Shown: positions 16,292-24,775 of the stretch, piece by piece
How positions within the stretch are numbered: position 1 is the stretch's first letter
Layout: each line of letters starts with the position of its first letter
NCBI GenBank assembly: GCA_014192425.1
Contig: BJHK01000027.1
Span: 1-40,117, forward strand
DNA: 40,117 nt
Reading direction: 5' to 3'
From: Planctomycetia bacterium
GTDB taxonomy: Bacteria > Planctomycetota > Planctomycetia > Pirellulales > UBA1268
Notes under the pieces: model-generated
The model's input: the letters and a program-made list of their open reading frames with translations, nothing else
Told to the model about the DNA's origin: nothing
Databases searched by the model: none
Program-made: the position numbers and the translations under genes

Positions 16292-18361
16292 TCAGGCGAA
16301 GCCGCGTTGCCGGAGGAGGGCGTCGATCCGCGGGTCGCGGCCGCGGAACAAGCGGTAGCCGACGGCGGGATCGACCGTGTTGCCCGCCGCCAGCACGTGC
16401 CGCTGGAAGCGGCCGGCGACGCCTGCGTCCCAGGCGCCGCCCGGGGATTCTTGAAAGGCCTCCCAGGCGTCGGCGGCCAGCGTGTCGGCCCACAAGTAGC
16501 TGTAGTAGCCGGCCGCGTAGCCGTCGTCGGCGAAGACGTGGTTGAAGTGCGGGATCCGGTGCCGCATCACGATCTCCGCCGGCATGCCCAGGGCGGCGAG
16601 CGTCTCCCGCTCGAAGGCCCGCGGATCGATGGCGACGTCCCCCGCGAGGTGCAGCCGCATGTCGACGATGGCGCTGGCCAGATACTCGACCGTCTGGAAC
16701 CCCGCGTTGCACGTCTCCGCGCGGCGCAGCCGGGCGACGAGGTCGGGAGCGATCGGCCGGCCGGTGCGGACGTGGAGGGCAAACCGCTCCAGCACCTCCG
16801 GTGTCGCCAGCCAGTGCTCGAGCACCTGCGACGGCAGCTCGACAAAGTCGCGGGCCACGTTCGTGCCCGACAGTGACGGAAACTCGACGGCCGACAGCAG
16901 GCCGTGGAGCGCATGGCCGAACTCGTGAAACAGCGTCCGCGCGTCGTCCCAGCTCACGAGCACCGGCTCCCCCGGCGCCGGCCGGGCGAAGTTGCAGGTG
17001 TTGGAGACGAGCGCTTGAGCGCCGCCGTCGAGCCCGTGCTGCGGCCGAAAACTCCCCATCCAGGCCCCCGACCGTTTGCCTGTCCGGGCGAACGGGTCGA
17101 AGTACCAGAGGCCGACCGTGCCGCCGTCGCGCCGCAGCACCCGCCAGACGCGGACGTCGGGGTGATGGACGGGAACCGATCCGTCCGTCACCGGCTCGAA
17201 GACGAGGCCGAAGAGCCGCTCCGCCGTGAAGAACATGCCCTCGCGCAGGTTGTCGAGTTGCAGGTGCGGCAGCACCTCCGCCTGATCGAGGTCGTAGGTC
17301 GCCAGCCGCACCTTCTCGGCGTAGTGCCGGTAGTCCCAGGCCGCGATCCTGATGCCTGCGGCTTCTTGATCGGCGACAGCCTGCAGCGCCGCAACCTCGT
17401 CGCGCACGCGGGCCACGGCCGGTTTCCACACCGCCTCCATGAGCGCCACGGCCCGCTCCGGCGTGCCGGCCATCGAGTGCTCCAGCCGCCAGTGGGCGTG
17501 GGTGGGGTAGCCGAGCAGCCGGGCCCGGCGGGCACGGAGGATAAGAATCCGCGCCGCGACGGCGTTGTTGTCGGTCGCGCCGCCGCCGTCACCGCGGCCC
17601 ACGAACATCCGCCATACCCGCTCGCGCAGGTCGCGGCGCGAGGCATGCACGAGGAACGGCTCGACGGCGGACCGGGTGTTGGCGATCACCCAGCCCGGCA
17701 ATCCAGCGGCCAAAGCCGCCTGCCGGGCCGCATCGCGGAGCGGCTCGGGCAGCCCCTGCAAGTCCTCGGCCGCCGTGAGGTGGATCGTCCGCTCGGCCTC
17801 GTCGCGGAGCACGTTCTGGGAAAAGGTCGTGTGCAGGGCGGCGAGCTCGGCGTTGACCGCGGCGAGTTCATGCTTGGCAGTCGCGTCGAGCCGGGCGCCG
17901 GCCCGCACGAGGTCGGTGTGCTGCAGCCAGGCGAGCCGCTGCGCTTCGGGCCCGAGGCCGGCCTGGTCGCGGCCGGCGAACACGGCGGCGATCCTGTTAC
18001 AGAGCCGCTCGTCCTGCACGATCCGGTCGGCGTGGGCGGCCAGCCGCGGTGCGACCTGCCGCTCGACCTCCTGCACCGCATCGTCGCTGAGGCCGGCGGT
18101 GTAGGTCTCGTAGACGGCGAGGGCGCGCTCGAGCGACCGCCCGGACAACTCGTAGGGAACGTTGGTGTTGGTGAACGTGGCCGGCTCGTCCTTCAATCCG
18201 ATCCGTTCGAGCGCGGCGATCTGTTCCGCCATGCCCGCCGCGATCGCCGGCTCGAGGTCGGCGGCTGCCACGCCGGCCAACGGCGGCACGCCGCCACACG
18301 GCCCGGTCCACGGGCGGGCGAGCGTCGGGAGCGTCGAATCGGAATCTGCGGTTACGGTCAT
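16292..18361 (-). CDS. dcp: M3-family peptidyl-dipeptidase
   Basis: 689 residues, about the size of E. coli Dcp (roughly 680). It is a zinc metallopeptidase removing C-terminal dipeptides from peptides. The active site is TLFHEFGHALHGLLS (HExxH near residue 478) with the third ligand Glu in GFQTVEYLASAIVDM. Dcp-specific blocks are VHHPDVRVWRV, GAWMGSFRPQ, VSNTCNFARPAPGEP, LSGTNVARDFVELPSQ and DDGYAAGYYSYLWAD. No signal peptide, so it is cytoplasmic. The chosen ATG at 18361 has GAGG 8-11 bases upstream. A second in-frame ATG (18394) and a longer open frame through the hairpin repeat are rejected. It runs convergent with the DUF4132 gene and divergent from the cls gene. Confidence 0.93.
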   Translation of the reverse strand: MTVTADSDSTLPTLARPWTGPCGGVPPLAGVAAADLEPAIAAGMAEQIAALERIGLKDEPATFTNTNVPYELSGRSLERALAVYETYTAGLSDDAVQEVERQVAPRLAAHADRIVQDERLCNRIAAVFAGRDQAGLGPEAQRLAWLQHTDLVRAGARLDATAKHELAAVNAELAALHTTFSQNVLRDEAERTIHLTAAEDLQGLPEPLRDAARQAALAAGLPGWVIANTRSAVEPFLVHASRRDLRERVWRMFVGRGDGGGATDNNAVAARILILRARRARLLGYPTHAHWRLEHSMAGTPERAVALMEAVWKPAVARVRDEVAALQAVADQEAAGIRIAAWDYRHYAEKVRLATYDLDQAEVLPHLQLDNLREGMFFTAERLFGLVFEPVTDGSVPVHHPDVRVWRVLRRDGGTVGLWYFDPFARTGKRSGAWMGSFRPQHGLDGGAQALVSNTCNFARPAPGEPVLVSWDDARTLFHEFGHALHGLLSAVEFPSLSGTNVARDFVELPSQVLEHWLATPEVLERFALHVRTGRPIAPDLVARLRRAETCNAGFQTVEYLASAIVDMRLHLAGDVAIDPRAFERETLAALGMPAEIVMRHRIPHFNHVFADDGYAAGYYSYLWADTLAADAWEAFQESPGGAWDAGVAGRFQRHVLAAGNTVDPAVGYRLFRGRDPRIDALLRQRGFA

Positions 18362-18411
18362 CTGAGGAACCTCGATCCGCAGGCCATCCTGCATCCAAGA
18401 AAAAAGAAGAA

Positions 18412-18478
18412 AAAAGGTGCCAGCCACACAATCTGGAGACCCTAGCAGATTGCCCAATTTTGGTGGCTGGCACCTTTT
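18412..18478. repeat. REP-like inverted repeat between divergent dcp and cls
   Basis: Left arm 18412-18436 and right arm 18453-18478 pair imperfectly: the left arm has CCACACAATCTGG where the right arm implies CCACCAAAATTGGG. The loop ends in the same TAGCAGATTG as the copy at 11523-11589, so both are descendants of one two-armed unit. As there, it lies between two divergently transcribed genes, 50 bases upstream of the dcp start and 66 upstream of the cls start. Confidence 0.88.
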
Positions 18479-18543
18479 GTCTCGCCGCACCGAACGCGGA
18501 TCAGCACGCCGGTCGTGCGCGGCCCCGAGGTATGATCGGGTGC

Positions 18544-20019
18544 ATGGACGACTTCCTCGCCGCGGCCTGGAAATGGTGGATCGCCCTCTGGCCGCACCTG
18601 CTGGCGACCGGCATCCTCTGCATCAACGTGGCCGCCTCGATCCACGCCATCCTCCTCAAGCGCGATACGCGCAGCACGATCGGCTGGGTGGGCCTGATCT
18701 GGGCATCGCCGGTGTTCGGGGCGGTCGCCTACGCGCTGCTGGGCGTCAACCGGATCCGCTCCCGGGCGACGCGGCTCCGGGCCGGCCAGACGCGAATCGT
18801 CCACGAACTCCGCGCGGCCCTGCCCGATTCCGACCGGCTCCGGACGGCGCTCGGGCCCGACGCGGCGCCGCTCCGGTCGCTGGCCACGCTCGTGGAGACC
18901 GTCAGCGAACGGCCGCTGGTGGACGGCAACGCCATCGAGCCCCTGCGCGGCGGCGACGAGGCCTACCCGCTGATGCTCGCCGCCATCGACGGGGCGACGC
19001 GCAGCGTGGGCATCTGCTCCTACATCTTCGACAACGACCCGACCGGCCGGCTGTTCGTCGATTCCCTGGCCCGGGCGGTGGACCGCGGCGTCGCCGTCCG
19101 CGTTCTCGTCGACGGCATCGGCTCGACCTACACGATTCCCTCGATCGTCGGCCTGCTCGACGGCAAGGGGGTGCGGGTCGAGCGGTTCCTGCCCACGAGC
19201 GTGCCGTTTTACTTTCCCTATGCCAACCTGCGCAACCACCGCAAGATCATGGTCGTGGACGGGGCGGTCGGGTTCACCGGTGGCCTCAACATCCGCGACG
19301 GCTGCTGGCTCGAGCACCAGCCGCGGCACCCGGTCCGCGACACCCACTTCCGCCTCCGCGGCCCGATCGTCGCCCAACTGCTCGAGGTCTTCGTCGAGGA
19401 CTGGGAGTTCGCCGCCGAGGAGCCGCTCGCCGGCCCGGCCTGGGAGCCGGACCTGTCCCCTGCCGGCACGACGCTCGCCCGCGGCATCCGCTACGGACCC
19501 GACGACCCGGAGCTCGGCCGCATCAAGCTCGTGATCGTGGGGGCCCTGGCCGCGGCGCGGAAGTCGGTGCGGATCATGACCCCGTACTTCCTCCCCGACG
19601 ACGCCGTCTGCCAGGCGCTCGACGTGGCCGCCCTGCGCGGCGTGCAGGTGGACATCGTCCTGCCGGCGGAGAACAACCTGCTGCTCGTCGGCTGGGCCTC
19701 GACCGCGCTCCTCTGGCAGGTGCTGGGAAAGGGCTGCAATGTCTGGATGTCGCCGCCGCCCTTCGAGCACACGAAGCTCATGACGGTCGACGGCGAGTGG
19801 GCGATGTTCGGCAGCGGCAACTGGGACGACCGGAGCATGCGGCTGAACTTCGAGTTCAACGTCGAGACCTACGACCGCGACCTCGTCGGCCGGCTCGACC
19901 GGGAGATCGCCGCGGTCATCGCCCGTTCGCGGCGCAAGACGCTGGCCGAGGTCGATGCCCGAAGCCTGCCGGTCAGGCTGCGCGACGGCATCGCCCGGCT
20001 CTTCTCACCCTACCTGTGA
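18544..20019 (+). CDS. cls: Cardiolipin synthase (ClsA-type phospholipase D superfamily)
   Basis: 491 residues, close to E. coli ClsA (486). It joins two phosphatidylglycerols, or a related pair, into cardiolipin at the cytoplasmic membrane. Two N-terminal membrane helices (about residues 14-30 and 42-61) are followed by two HKD motifs: NHRKIMVVDG with GGLN near residue 231, and EHTKLMTVDGEWAMFGSGN near 408. The motif LLKRDTRSTIGWVGLI after helix 1 and IMTPYFLPDDA before the second HKD are typical of bacterial Cls. An open frame extends upstream into the repeat (MVAGTF...); the ATG at 18544 is preferred because the membrane helix starts right after it. Confidence 0.93.
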   Translation: MDDFLAAAWKWWIALWPHLLATGILCINVAASIHAILLKRDTRSTIGWVGLIWASPVFGAVAYALLGVNRIRSRATRLRAGQTRIVHELRAALPDSDRLRTALGPDAAPLRSLATLVETVSERPLVDGNAIEPLRGGDEAYPLMLAAIDGATRSVGICSYIFDNDPTGRLFVDSLARAVDRGVAVRVLVDGIGSTYTIPSIVGLLDGKGVRVERFLPTSVPFYFPYANLRNHRKIMVVDGAVGFTGGLNIRDGCWLEHQPRHPVRDTHFRLRGPIVAQLLEVFVEDWEFAAEEPLAGPAWEPDLSPAGTTLARGIRYGPDDPELGRIKLVIVGALAAARKSVRIMTPYFLPDDAVCQALDVAALRGVQVDIVLPAENNLLLVGWASTALLWQVLGKGCNVWMSPPPFEHTKLMTVDGEWAMFGSGNWDDRSMRLNFEFNVETYDRDLVGRLDREIAAVIARSRRKTLAEVDARSLPVRLRDGIARLFSPYL

Positions 20020-20086
20020 CGGCGCCGGCGTGACCAATAACCGCCGCCCGTTGCCAGCCCCAACGGGGTGCCGTACAGTCTCGGAC

Positions 20087-20782
20087 ATGACCGCCACAGC
20101 CAGTCCCCCGAGCGTCGCCGACTCGATCGAGCAACTCCGGGCCATCGGCCGGGAATTCCATTCCCGCTCGTGGTCGCTCGGCACCAGCAGCAATTACAGC
20201 GTCGTCGTCTCGCGGGATCCGCTCCGGCTCCTCATCACCGCCAGCGGCAAGGACAAGTCGGCCCTCGGCCGCGACGATTTCGTCACCGTCGACGCCACGG
20301 GAACGGTCGTTGACGGCTCGACCCGCCGGTCGTCGGCCGAGACGCTGCTCCACTGCCTGATCGCCGAGCTGCTCCCCGGCGTCGGCGCCGTCCTCCACAC
20401 GCACTCCGTCTGGTCGACGCTCCTCTCCGGCACCGACCTCGCCCGCGGCAGCCTGCGGATCGAGGGCTATGAAATGCTCAAGGGGCTGGAGGGGATCGGC
20501 ACGCACGACACCGCCGAGGAGGTGCCGATCTTCGCCAACGCCCAGGACATGACCGAACTCTCCGGCCGGATCCGGGCGGCGTTCTCGCAGTCCGACTGGA
20601 CGCGGCCCGGCCGGCCACCGGGGCACGGGTTCCTGCTCTCCCGGCACGGGCTCTACACCTGGGGCCGCGACCTCGCCGAGGCCCGCCGCCACGTGGAGAT
20701 CTTCGAGTTTCTCTTCGAGTGCGTGGCCCGCAGCCGTTTGCTCGGCCCGGGTGCTGTCTCCGCCACAGCCGAACACCGCTAG
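20087..20782 (+). CDS. mtnB: Methylthioribulose-1-phosphate dehydratase
   Basis: 231 residues of the class II aldolase/adducin fold. It dehydrates 5-methylthioribulose-1-phosphate to the diketo intermediate in the methionine salvage pathway. Visible motifs are TSSNYSVVVSRDPLRLLIT, SGKDKSALGRDDF, SAETLLHCLIAELLP, the zinc ligands in VLHTHSVWSTLLSG, YEMLKGLEGIGTH and the third zinc His in FLLSRHGLYTWGRDL. The ATG at 20087 follows a TACAGT -10-like hexamer at 20074-20079. It is the first gene of a tight cluster with mtnD, mtnC and a FIST gene. Confidence 0.93.
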   Translation: MTATASPPSVADSIEQLRAIGREFHSRSWSLGTSSNYSVVVSRDPLRLLITASGKDKSALGRDDFVTVDATGTVVDGSTRRSSAETLLHCLIAELLPGVGAVLHTHSVWSTLLSGTDLARGSLRIEGYEMLKGLEGIGTHDTAEEVPIFANAQDMTELSGRIRAAFSQSDWTRPGRPPGHGFLLSRHGLYTWGRDLAEARRHVEIFEFLFECVARSRLLGPGAVSATAEHR

Positions 20783-20818
20783 CACGACCGACACGCTCCC
20801 CAATCCCACGAGGCACCG

Positions 20819-21388
20819 ATGGCGATCGTCACCGTCCCCGACCAGGACCGCCGCATCACCGCGCCCGCCGAGATCGCGGCCTTCCTCCGCGACCACGGCA
20901 TCCACTACGAGCGCTGGCCGCTCGAGGACCGGGTCGATCCGGCCGCCCCCGCCGAGGCGATCCTCGCCGCCTACGCCCCGGAGATCGACGAGCTCAAGCG
21001 GCGCGGCGGCTTCGTCACGGCCGACGTCATCGACGTCCGCCCCGAGACGCCGAACCTCGACGTCATGCTGGCGAAGTTCGCCAAGGAGCACACCCACACC
21101 GAGGACGAGGTCCGGTTCATCCTCCAGGGCAGGGGAGTGTTTCACATCAACCCCGGCGACCGGCCGGTGTTCGCCATCGAGGTCTGGGCCGGCGACCTGA
21201 TCAGCGTGCCGCTCGGCACCCGGCACTGGTTCGATCTCTGCGGCGACCGGCGGATCCGCGCCATCCGGCTGTTCCAGGATATGACTGGCTGGACGCCGCA
21301 TTACCTCGACGACGGCGTCCACGGCCGCTACGAGCCGCTCTGCCTCGGCCCCGCCTGGGTCGCCGGGTCCGCGGAGACGGCCTCGTGA
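20819..21388 (+). CDS. mtnD: Acireductone dioxygenase
   Basis: 189 residues of the cupin family. It oxidises acireductone to formate and the 2-keto acid precursor of methionine (Fe2+ form) or takes the CO-producing off-pathway route (Ni2+ form); the metal cannot be read from sequence. Metal ligands are in [13 protein letters not shown] (two His and a Glu) and GTRHWFDL (third His). The N-terminal [21 protein letters not shown] is typical. It starts 36 bases after mtnB and its stop overlaps the GTG of mtnC (GTGA), indicating coupled translation. Confidence 0.96.
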   Translation: MAIVTVPDQDRRITAPAEIAAFLRDHGIHYERWPLEDRVDPAAPAEAILAAYAPEIDELKRRGGFVTADVIDVRPETPNLDVMLAKFAKEHTHTEDEVRFILQGRGVFHINPGDRPVFAIEVWAGDLISVPLGTRHWFDLCGDRRIRAIRLFQDMTGWTPHYLDDGVHGRYEPLCLGPAWVAGSAETAS

Positions 21389-22098
21389 TCGTCTTCGACG
21401 GCCGCGGCATCCTCCTCGACGTCGAGGGCACGACCTCGTCGATCGCCTTCGTCTACGACGTGCTCTTCGCGCATGCGAAGGATCGCGTCGGTGAGTTTCT
21501 CGCCGCGCACAAAGACGACCCCGCCGTCCGTGCCGCCGCCGCCGGCATCGCGGCGACCGCCGGGCTGCCGACCGCCGACCTGGACGACGCTGCGGGGCGT
21601 GCCGCCGTGGCCCTGGCCGCAATCGATCTGATGAACCGCGACGTCAAGGACACGTCGCTCAAGGCGCTGCAGGGAATGATCTGGCGGAGCGGCTTCGAGT
21701 CGGGCGCGATCGTGGCCCACGTCTTCGAAGACGTGCCGCCGGCGCTCGCCGCCTGGGCCGATGCGGGCCTCGACGTGCGCATCTATTCGTCGGGCTCGAA
21801 CGAGGCCCAGCGGCTGTTCTTCGGCCACACCCTGGCCGGCGACCTGACGCCGCACCTGCGCGGGCATTACGACACGACCACGGGGCCGAAGCGCGAGCCG
21901 GAGAGTTACACGGCGATCGCCGCCGCCATGGGGCTCGAGCCGCGGCAGATTCTGTTCGTCAGCGACGTCGGGGCCGAGCTCGACGCGGCCCGCCGAGCGG
22001 GCATGGCCACGGCCCTCGCCATCCGCCCCGGCAATCGCGATCCGGGGGGCGTGTTCGACCACGACCCGATCCACTCGTTCGCCGAGATCGTCACATGA
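21385..22098 (+). CDS. mtnC: Enolase-phosphatase E1
   Basis: 237 residues of the HAD superfamily. It enolises and dephosphorylates 2,3-diketo-5-methylthiopentyl-1-phosphate to acireductone, the substrate of MtnD. The family-defining start [20 protein letters not shown] contains the DxEGT nucleophile motif; [20 protein letters not shown] gives HAD motif II and [13 protein letters not shown] with [19 protein letters not shown] gives motifs III and IV. The start is GTG at 21385, overlapping the mtnD stop by four bases. An ORF caller may extend it far upstream through the mtnD region; that extension is rejected. The stop overlaps the next ATG. Confidence 0.95.
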   Translation: MIVFDGRGILLDVEGTTSSIAFVYDVLFAHAKDRVGEFLAAHKDDPAVRAAAAGIAATAGLPTADLDDAAGRAAVALAAIDLMNRDVKDTSLKALQGMIWRSGFESGAIVAHVFEDVPPALAAWADAGLDVRIYSSGSNEAQRLFFGHTLAGDLTPHLRGHYDTTTGPKREPESYTAIAAAMGLEPRQILFVSDVGAELDAARRAGMATALAIRPGNRDPGGVFDHDPIHSFAEIVT

Positions 22099-23291
22099 CG
22101 GTGGCCGGATCGGCGACGGTGCAGTGTGCGGCGGGGGCCTCCGCGCTCCCCGACCTCGAGGCGGCCCTGCGGGCCGCGATCGCCGAGGCCCGGGCCGGGC
22201 TTTCCGGCGACAGCGGCATCGACCTGGCGATCGTGTTCGTCTCGGCGGCCTACGGGCCCGGCATCCGGCCGGTCATGGACGGCCTGGCGGACCTGCTCCC
22301 CGCCCGCGCCCTGCTCGGCACGACCGCCGAGGGCGTCCTCGCCAACGCCGTCGAGCACGAGCGCGGCCCGGCCGTGGCCGTGTGGCTGGCTCGGCTGCCG
22401 GGGGCCACGATCCTGCCGTTCGCGCTCGAGTACGGCCAGACCCAGGACGGCGGGACGTTTCTCGGCTGGCCGCGCGGGCTCGAGGAGGGCTGGCCGGAGG
22501 GGGCCGCCGTGCTCCTGCTCGCCGACCCGTTTTCATTTCCCGTCGATGCGCTCATCGCGCGGCTCGAGGAGGACCGGCCCGGCGTGCCGATCCTCGGCGG
22601 CATGGCCAGCGGCGGCGACGCCCCCGGCAGCAACACGCTCGTCGTCGGCTCGACTTCCTACGACTCCGGCGCCGTCGCTGTGGTCATCGGCGGCGGGGTG
22701 CGGATCCGCCCCGTCGTCTCGCAGGGCTGTCGGCCGATCGGCCGGCCGCTGGTCATCACCCGGGCCGAGGCCAACGTCATCGTCGAGCTCGGCGGCCGGC
22801 CGGCGCTCGAACGGCTGCGCGAGATCTACGGCGACCTGCCCGAGGCCGACCGCCAGCTCGTCCGCTCGTCGCTCCATGTCGGCCGGGCGGCGAGCGAATA
22901 TCGCGACGCCTTCCGGCAGGGGGATTTCCTCGTGCGCAACGTCGTCGGCGCCGACCCGGAGTCGGGCGTGATCGCCGTCGGCGACCTGATGCGGACCGGG
23001 CAGACGATCCAGTTTCACGTCCGCGACGCGGCCAGCGCCGACGAGGACCTGCGCCGGCTGCTGTGCGACACCCGCGGCGGCGCTGCTCCCGCCGGGGCGA
23101 TCGTGTTCACGTGCAACGGCCGGGGCACGCGGCTGTTCGACGAGCCGAATCACGACGCCCGCTGTGTCCGCGACTGCCTCGGTCCGATCCCGGTGGCCGG
23201 GTTCTTCGCCCAGGGGGAGATCGGGCCGATCGGCCGGCGGACGTTCCTCCACGGCTTCACGGCGAGCATCGCCGTCTTCGAGCCGGCCTGA
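22095..23291 (+). CDS. FIST N- and C-terminal domain sensory protein
   Basis: 398 residues. The N-terminal FIST domain shows DLAIVFVSAAYG, LLGTTAEGVLAN and VLLLADPFSFPVDALIARL. The C-terminal domain shows VRPVVSQGCRPIGRPLVITR in its usual position, then FLVRNVVGADPESGVIAVGD, GAIVFTCNGRGTRLFDEPNHD and FAQGEIGPIGRRTFLHGFTA. FIST domains are predicted small-ligand (amino-acid-like) binding modules in signal transduction. This one has no attached kinase, cyclase or methyl-accepting domain. It overlaps mtnC by four bases, so the operon suggests, but does not prove, a link to methionine salvage metabolites. Confidence 0.88.
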   Translation: MTVAGSATVQCAAGASALPDLEAALRAAIAEARAGLSGDSGIDLAIVFVSAAYGPGIRPVMDGLADLLPARALLGTTAEGVLANAVEHERGPAVAVWLARLPGATILPFALEYGQTQDGGTFLGWPRGLEEGWPEGAAVLLLADPFSFPVDALIARLEEDRPGVPILGGMASGGDAPGSNTLVVGSTSYDSGAVAVVIGGGVRIRPVVSQGCRPIGRPLVITRAEANVIVELGGRPALERLREIYGDLPEADRQLVRSSLHVGRAASEYRDAFRQGDFLVRNVVGADPESGVIAVGDLMRTGQTIQFHVRDAASADEDLRRLLCDTRGGAAPAGAIVFTCNGRGTRLFDEPNHDARCVRDCLGPIPVAGFFAQGEIGPIGRRTFLHGFTASIAVFEPA

Positions 23292-23347
23292 CGGCCGTTT
23301 TCGACCGCGACGATCCGGCTGGTCCCGACGGGCTTTCCGGCGGCCTA

Positions 23348-23388
23348 TCCGGCTCGGCCGGACGATGTTTCCGGCTCGGCCGGACGAT
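23348..23388. repeat. Two tandem 19-bp dyads upstream of a lipoprotein gene
   Basis: TCCGGCTCGGCCGGACGAT occurs at 23348-23366 and again, identical, at 23370-23388. Each copy holds a perfect TCCGGC-TCG-GCCGGA dyad. A TTGACC with a weak TACCGT-like -10 follows at 23390 onward. The pair could be an operator or the two hairpins of a terminator for the mtn/FIST operon; no T-run follows, which argues against a terminator. Confidence 0.55.
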
Positions 23389-23455
23389 CTTGACCGCGGC
23401 CGACTACCGGCCCTACCGTCCCGGCCTTCCTTGGCGGGCCGGAGCCCATGTCGTG

Positions 23456-23770
23456 ATGCGTTGCCAAGCCCTCCTCCTGTTTCTGCTCGCCGCGCTGGGC
23501 TGCGCCCACACCCGCGAGCCCTATTCGTATCTGCCGCCGCTGGCGCCCCCGGTCTACCCGCAGCCGCAGGATCCCGCGCGGCCCGCGGTCCAGCCCGCTC
23601 CGCCGCCTGTCAGCAGCGCGCCGGTCGCGATGCTCCCAGGATCCATTCCCGGCCCCGTGCCCGGTGGTGTCGTCGCGGCCGGCGGCGATCCCTGCTGCCA
23701 GCCGACGGCGTGCGAGGGCGTGCAGCCGGTCGTCTACGAGGCCGACGCCGCGGTCCCCTGCTGTCCGTGA
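23456..23770 (+). CDS. Small Pro-rich lipoprotein of unknown function
   Basis: 104 residues. The N-terminus MRCQALLLFLLAALGCAHT is a short lipoprotein signal with Cys16 in an ALGC lipobox. The mature protein is Pro/Ala/Val-rich with no fold recognised (YLPPLAPPVYPQPQDPARP) and ends in two Cys pairs (DPCCQPTAC and AVPCCP). Such proline-rich, cysteine-ended small lipoproteins are frequent in planctomycetes, but no function is known. Start codon: ATG at 23456, with an immediately preceding in-frame GTG as an alternative. The gene is alone between two dyads and a toxin-antitoxin operon. Confidence 0.6.
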   Translation: MRCQALLLFLLAALGCAHTREPYSYLPPLAPPVYPQPQDPARPAVQPAPPPVSSAPVAMLPGSIPGPVPGGVVAAGGDPCCQPTACEGVQPVVYEADAAVPCCP

Positions 23771-23864
23771 GGCGGGGCCTCACCGATGCGGTAATGGCAG
23801 CGGGTTCCTCTTGACGCGTGACGCTCCTCCCGAGCCTCACGAGTCGCTCATCAGCCGGCAGACC

Positions 23865-23896
23865 GTTGCGGAAGTCCCATTGAGCGGGCTATCCTT
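23865..23896 (+). repeat. 32-bp element, copy 1 (upstream of FitAB-like pair)
   Basis: Starts GTTGCGGAAGT and ends CTATCCTT. The second copy at 24699-24730 agrees at 28 of 32 bases. Weaker similarity extends upstream (AGCCTCAC at 23833 and at 24655). Both copies end 46-48 bases upstream of a start codon, so a shared promoter or regulator site is possible. Confidence 0.6.
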
Positions 23897-23907
23897 GAGT
23901 TGAGAAA

Positions 23908-23931
23908 TTCCATTCCCGCACCATAATGGAA
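23908..23931. promoter_or_regulatory. Putative toxin-antitoxin operator (inverted repeat)
   Basis: TTCCATT (23908-23914) and AATGGAA (23925-23931) form a perfect 7-bp inverted repeat with a 10-base spacer, 14 bases before the antitoxin ATG. RHH antitoxins such as FitA usually autorepress by binding such dyads. Confidence 0.55.
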
Positions 23932-23944
23932 CCACTAAGCAATC

Positions 23945-24214
23945 ATGTCGTCCATCACCCTCAAAGACGTTCCGGAAGAACTCCTCACGCGGCTGCGGAA
24001 AGCTGCGGCCCGTGACCGCCGCAGCCTCAATCAGGAGGCTCTCATCCTGATCGAAGGCGGACTTGCCGCCCACGAGACGGCAGAGGAACGGGCCCAGCGG
24101 CAACTCACTGCCTGGCGGTCACTCGCCGGCTCCTGGGCGAGCAACGAGGCATTCGAGGACGAGGTCGCAGCGTTGTACGCCGCCCGCACGGCAGGTCGGG
24201 AAGTCAGCCTGTGA
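23945..24214 (+). CDS. FitA-like ribbon-helix-helix antitoxin
   Basis: 89 residues. The first 40 are an Arc/FitA-type ribbon-helix-helix: beta strand SSITLKDVPEELLTRLRKAA, then DRRSLNQEALILIEGGLAA. The rest (ERAQRQLTAWRSLAGSWASN) should wrap the toxin. The strand pairs two antitoxins to bind the operator; the C-terminal part blocks the PIN active site. The ATG follows the dyad at 23908-23931, and the stop overlaps the toxin GTG (GTGA), the classic antitoxin-first coupling. Confidence 0.88.
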   Translation: MSSITLKDVPEELLTRLRKAAARDRRSLNQEALILIEGGLAAHETAEERAQRQLTAWRSLAGSWASNEAFEDEVAALYAARTAGREVSL

Positions 24215-24606
24215 AGGTGCTCGACTCCGACACCTGCATCGGCATTCTCCGTGGGCGAACGGAGGTTCTGGCCCGGCGGGCGGCGGAGCAAGACGAAGTC
24301 GTCACCACCTGGATCACGGCCTCGGAGTTGTTTTACGGTGCCGCGAAGTCGGTGCAGCCAGAGGCGAACGCGGCCCTCGTTGTTCAGTTCTTGAATACGC
24401 TGCCGGTCCTGATACCGGATCTCGCGAGCGCCCGGCTCTTCGGCGAAGTCAAGGCACGGCTGGCGTCCGATGGTCGGATCGTCGCGGATGCTGACCTGTT
24501 CATCGCGGCGATCGCCTTGAGCCATGGGGCAACACTTATGACGATGAACCGAAGGCACTACGAGCGAATCCAGGGACTCGCGATCGAAAACTGGCTGCGG
24601 GCATGA
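24211..24606 (+). CDS. PIN-domain toxin (VapC/FitB-like ribonuclease)
   Basis: 131 residues, single PIN domain. The acidic metal site is complete: Asp5 and Asp7 in KVLDSDTCIG, Glu39 in TASELFYG, and Asp93/Asp95 in VADADLFIAAIAL. VapC-type toxins are Mg2+-dependent ribonucleases that cut tRNA or rRNA when freed from the antitoxin. LMTMNRRHYERIQGLAIENW is the standard VapC C-terminus. GTG start overlapping the antitoxin stop by four bases. Confidence 0.9.
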   Translation: MKVLDSDTCIGILRGRTEVLARRAAEQDEVVTTWITASELFYGAAKSVQPEANAALVVQFLNTLPVLIPDLASARLFGEVKARLASDGRIVADADLFIAAIALSHGATLMTMNRRHYERIQGLAIENWLRA

Positions 24607-24698
24607 CGCCCGACTGCCGCCGCACCGACGACCAGTGCCGGAAAACGCGGCACCAGCCTCACCAGCTCCTCATCGGCTCGGAAATGCCTGTGGACATG

Positions 24699-24730
24699 GT
24701 TGCGGAAGTGCCAATGACCGGACTATCCTT
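24699..24730 (+). repeat. 32-bp element, copy 2 (upstream of nucleotidyltransferase gene)
   Basis: 28 of 32 bases match copy 1 at 23865-23896. It is followed by a short direct repeat, TGCGGAGGGCAGG, at 24732-24744 and 24750-24762, then the ATG at 24776. Confidence 0.6.
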
Positions 24731-24775
24731 CTGCGGAGGGCAGGCCTCTTGCGGAGGGCAGGTAGACTCGCACGC

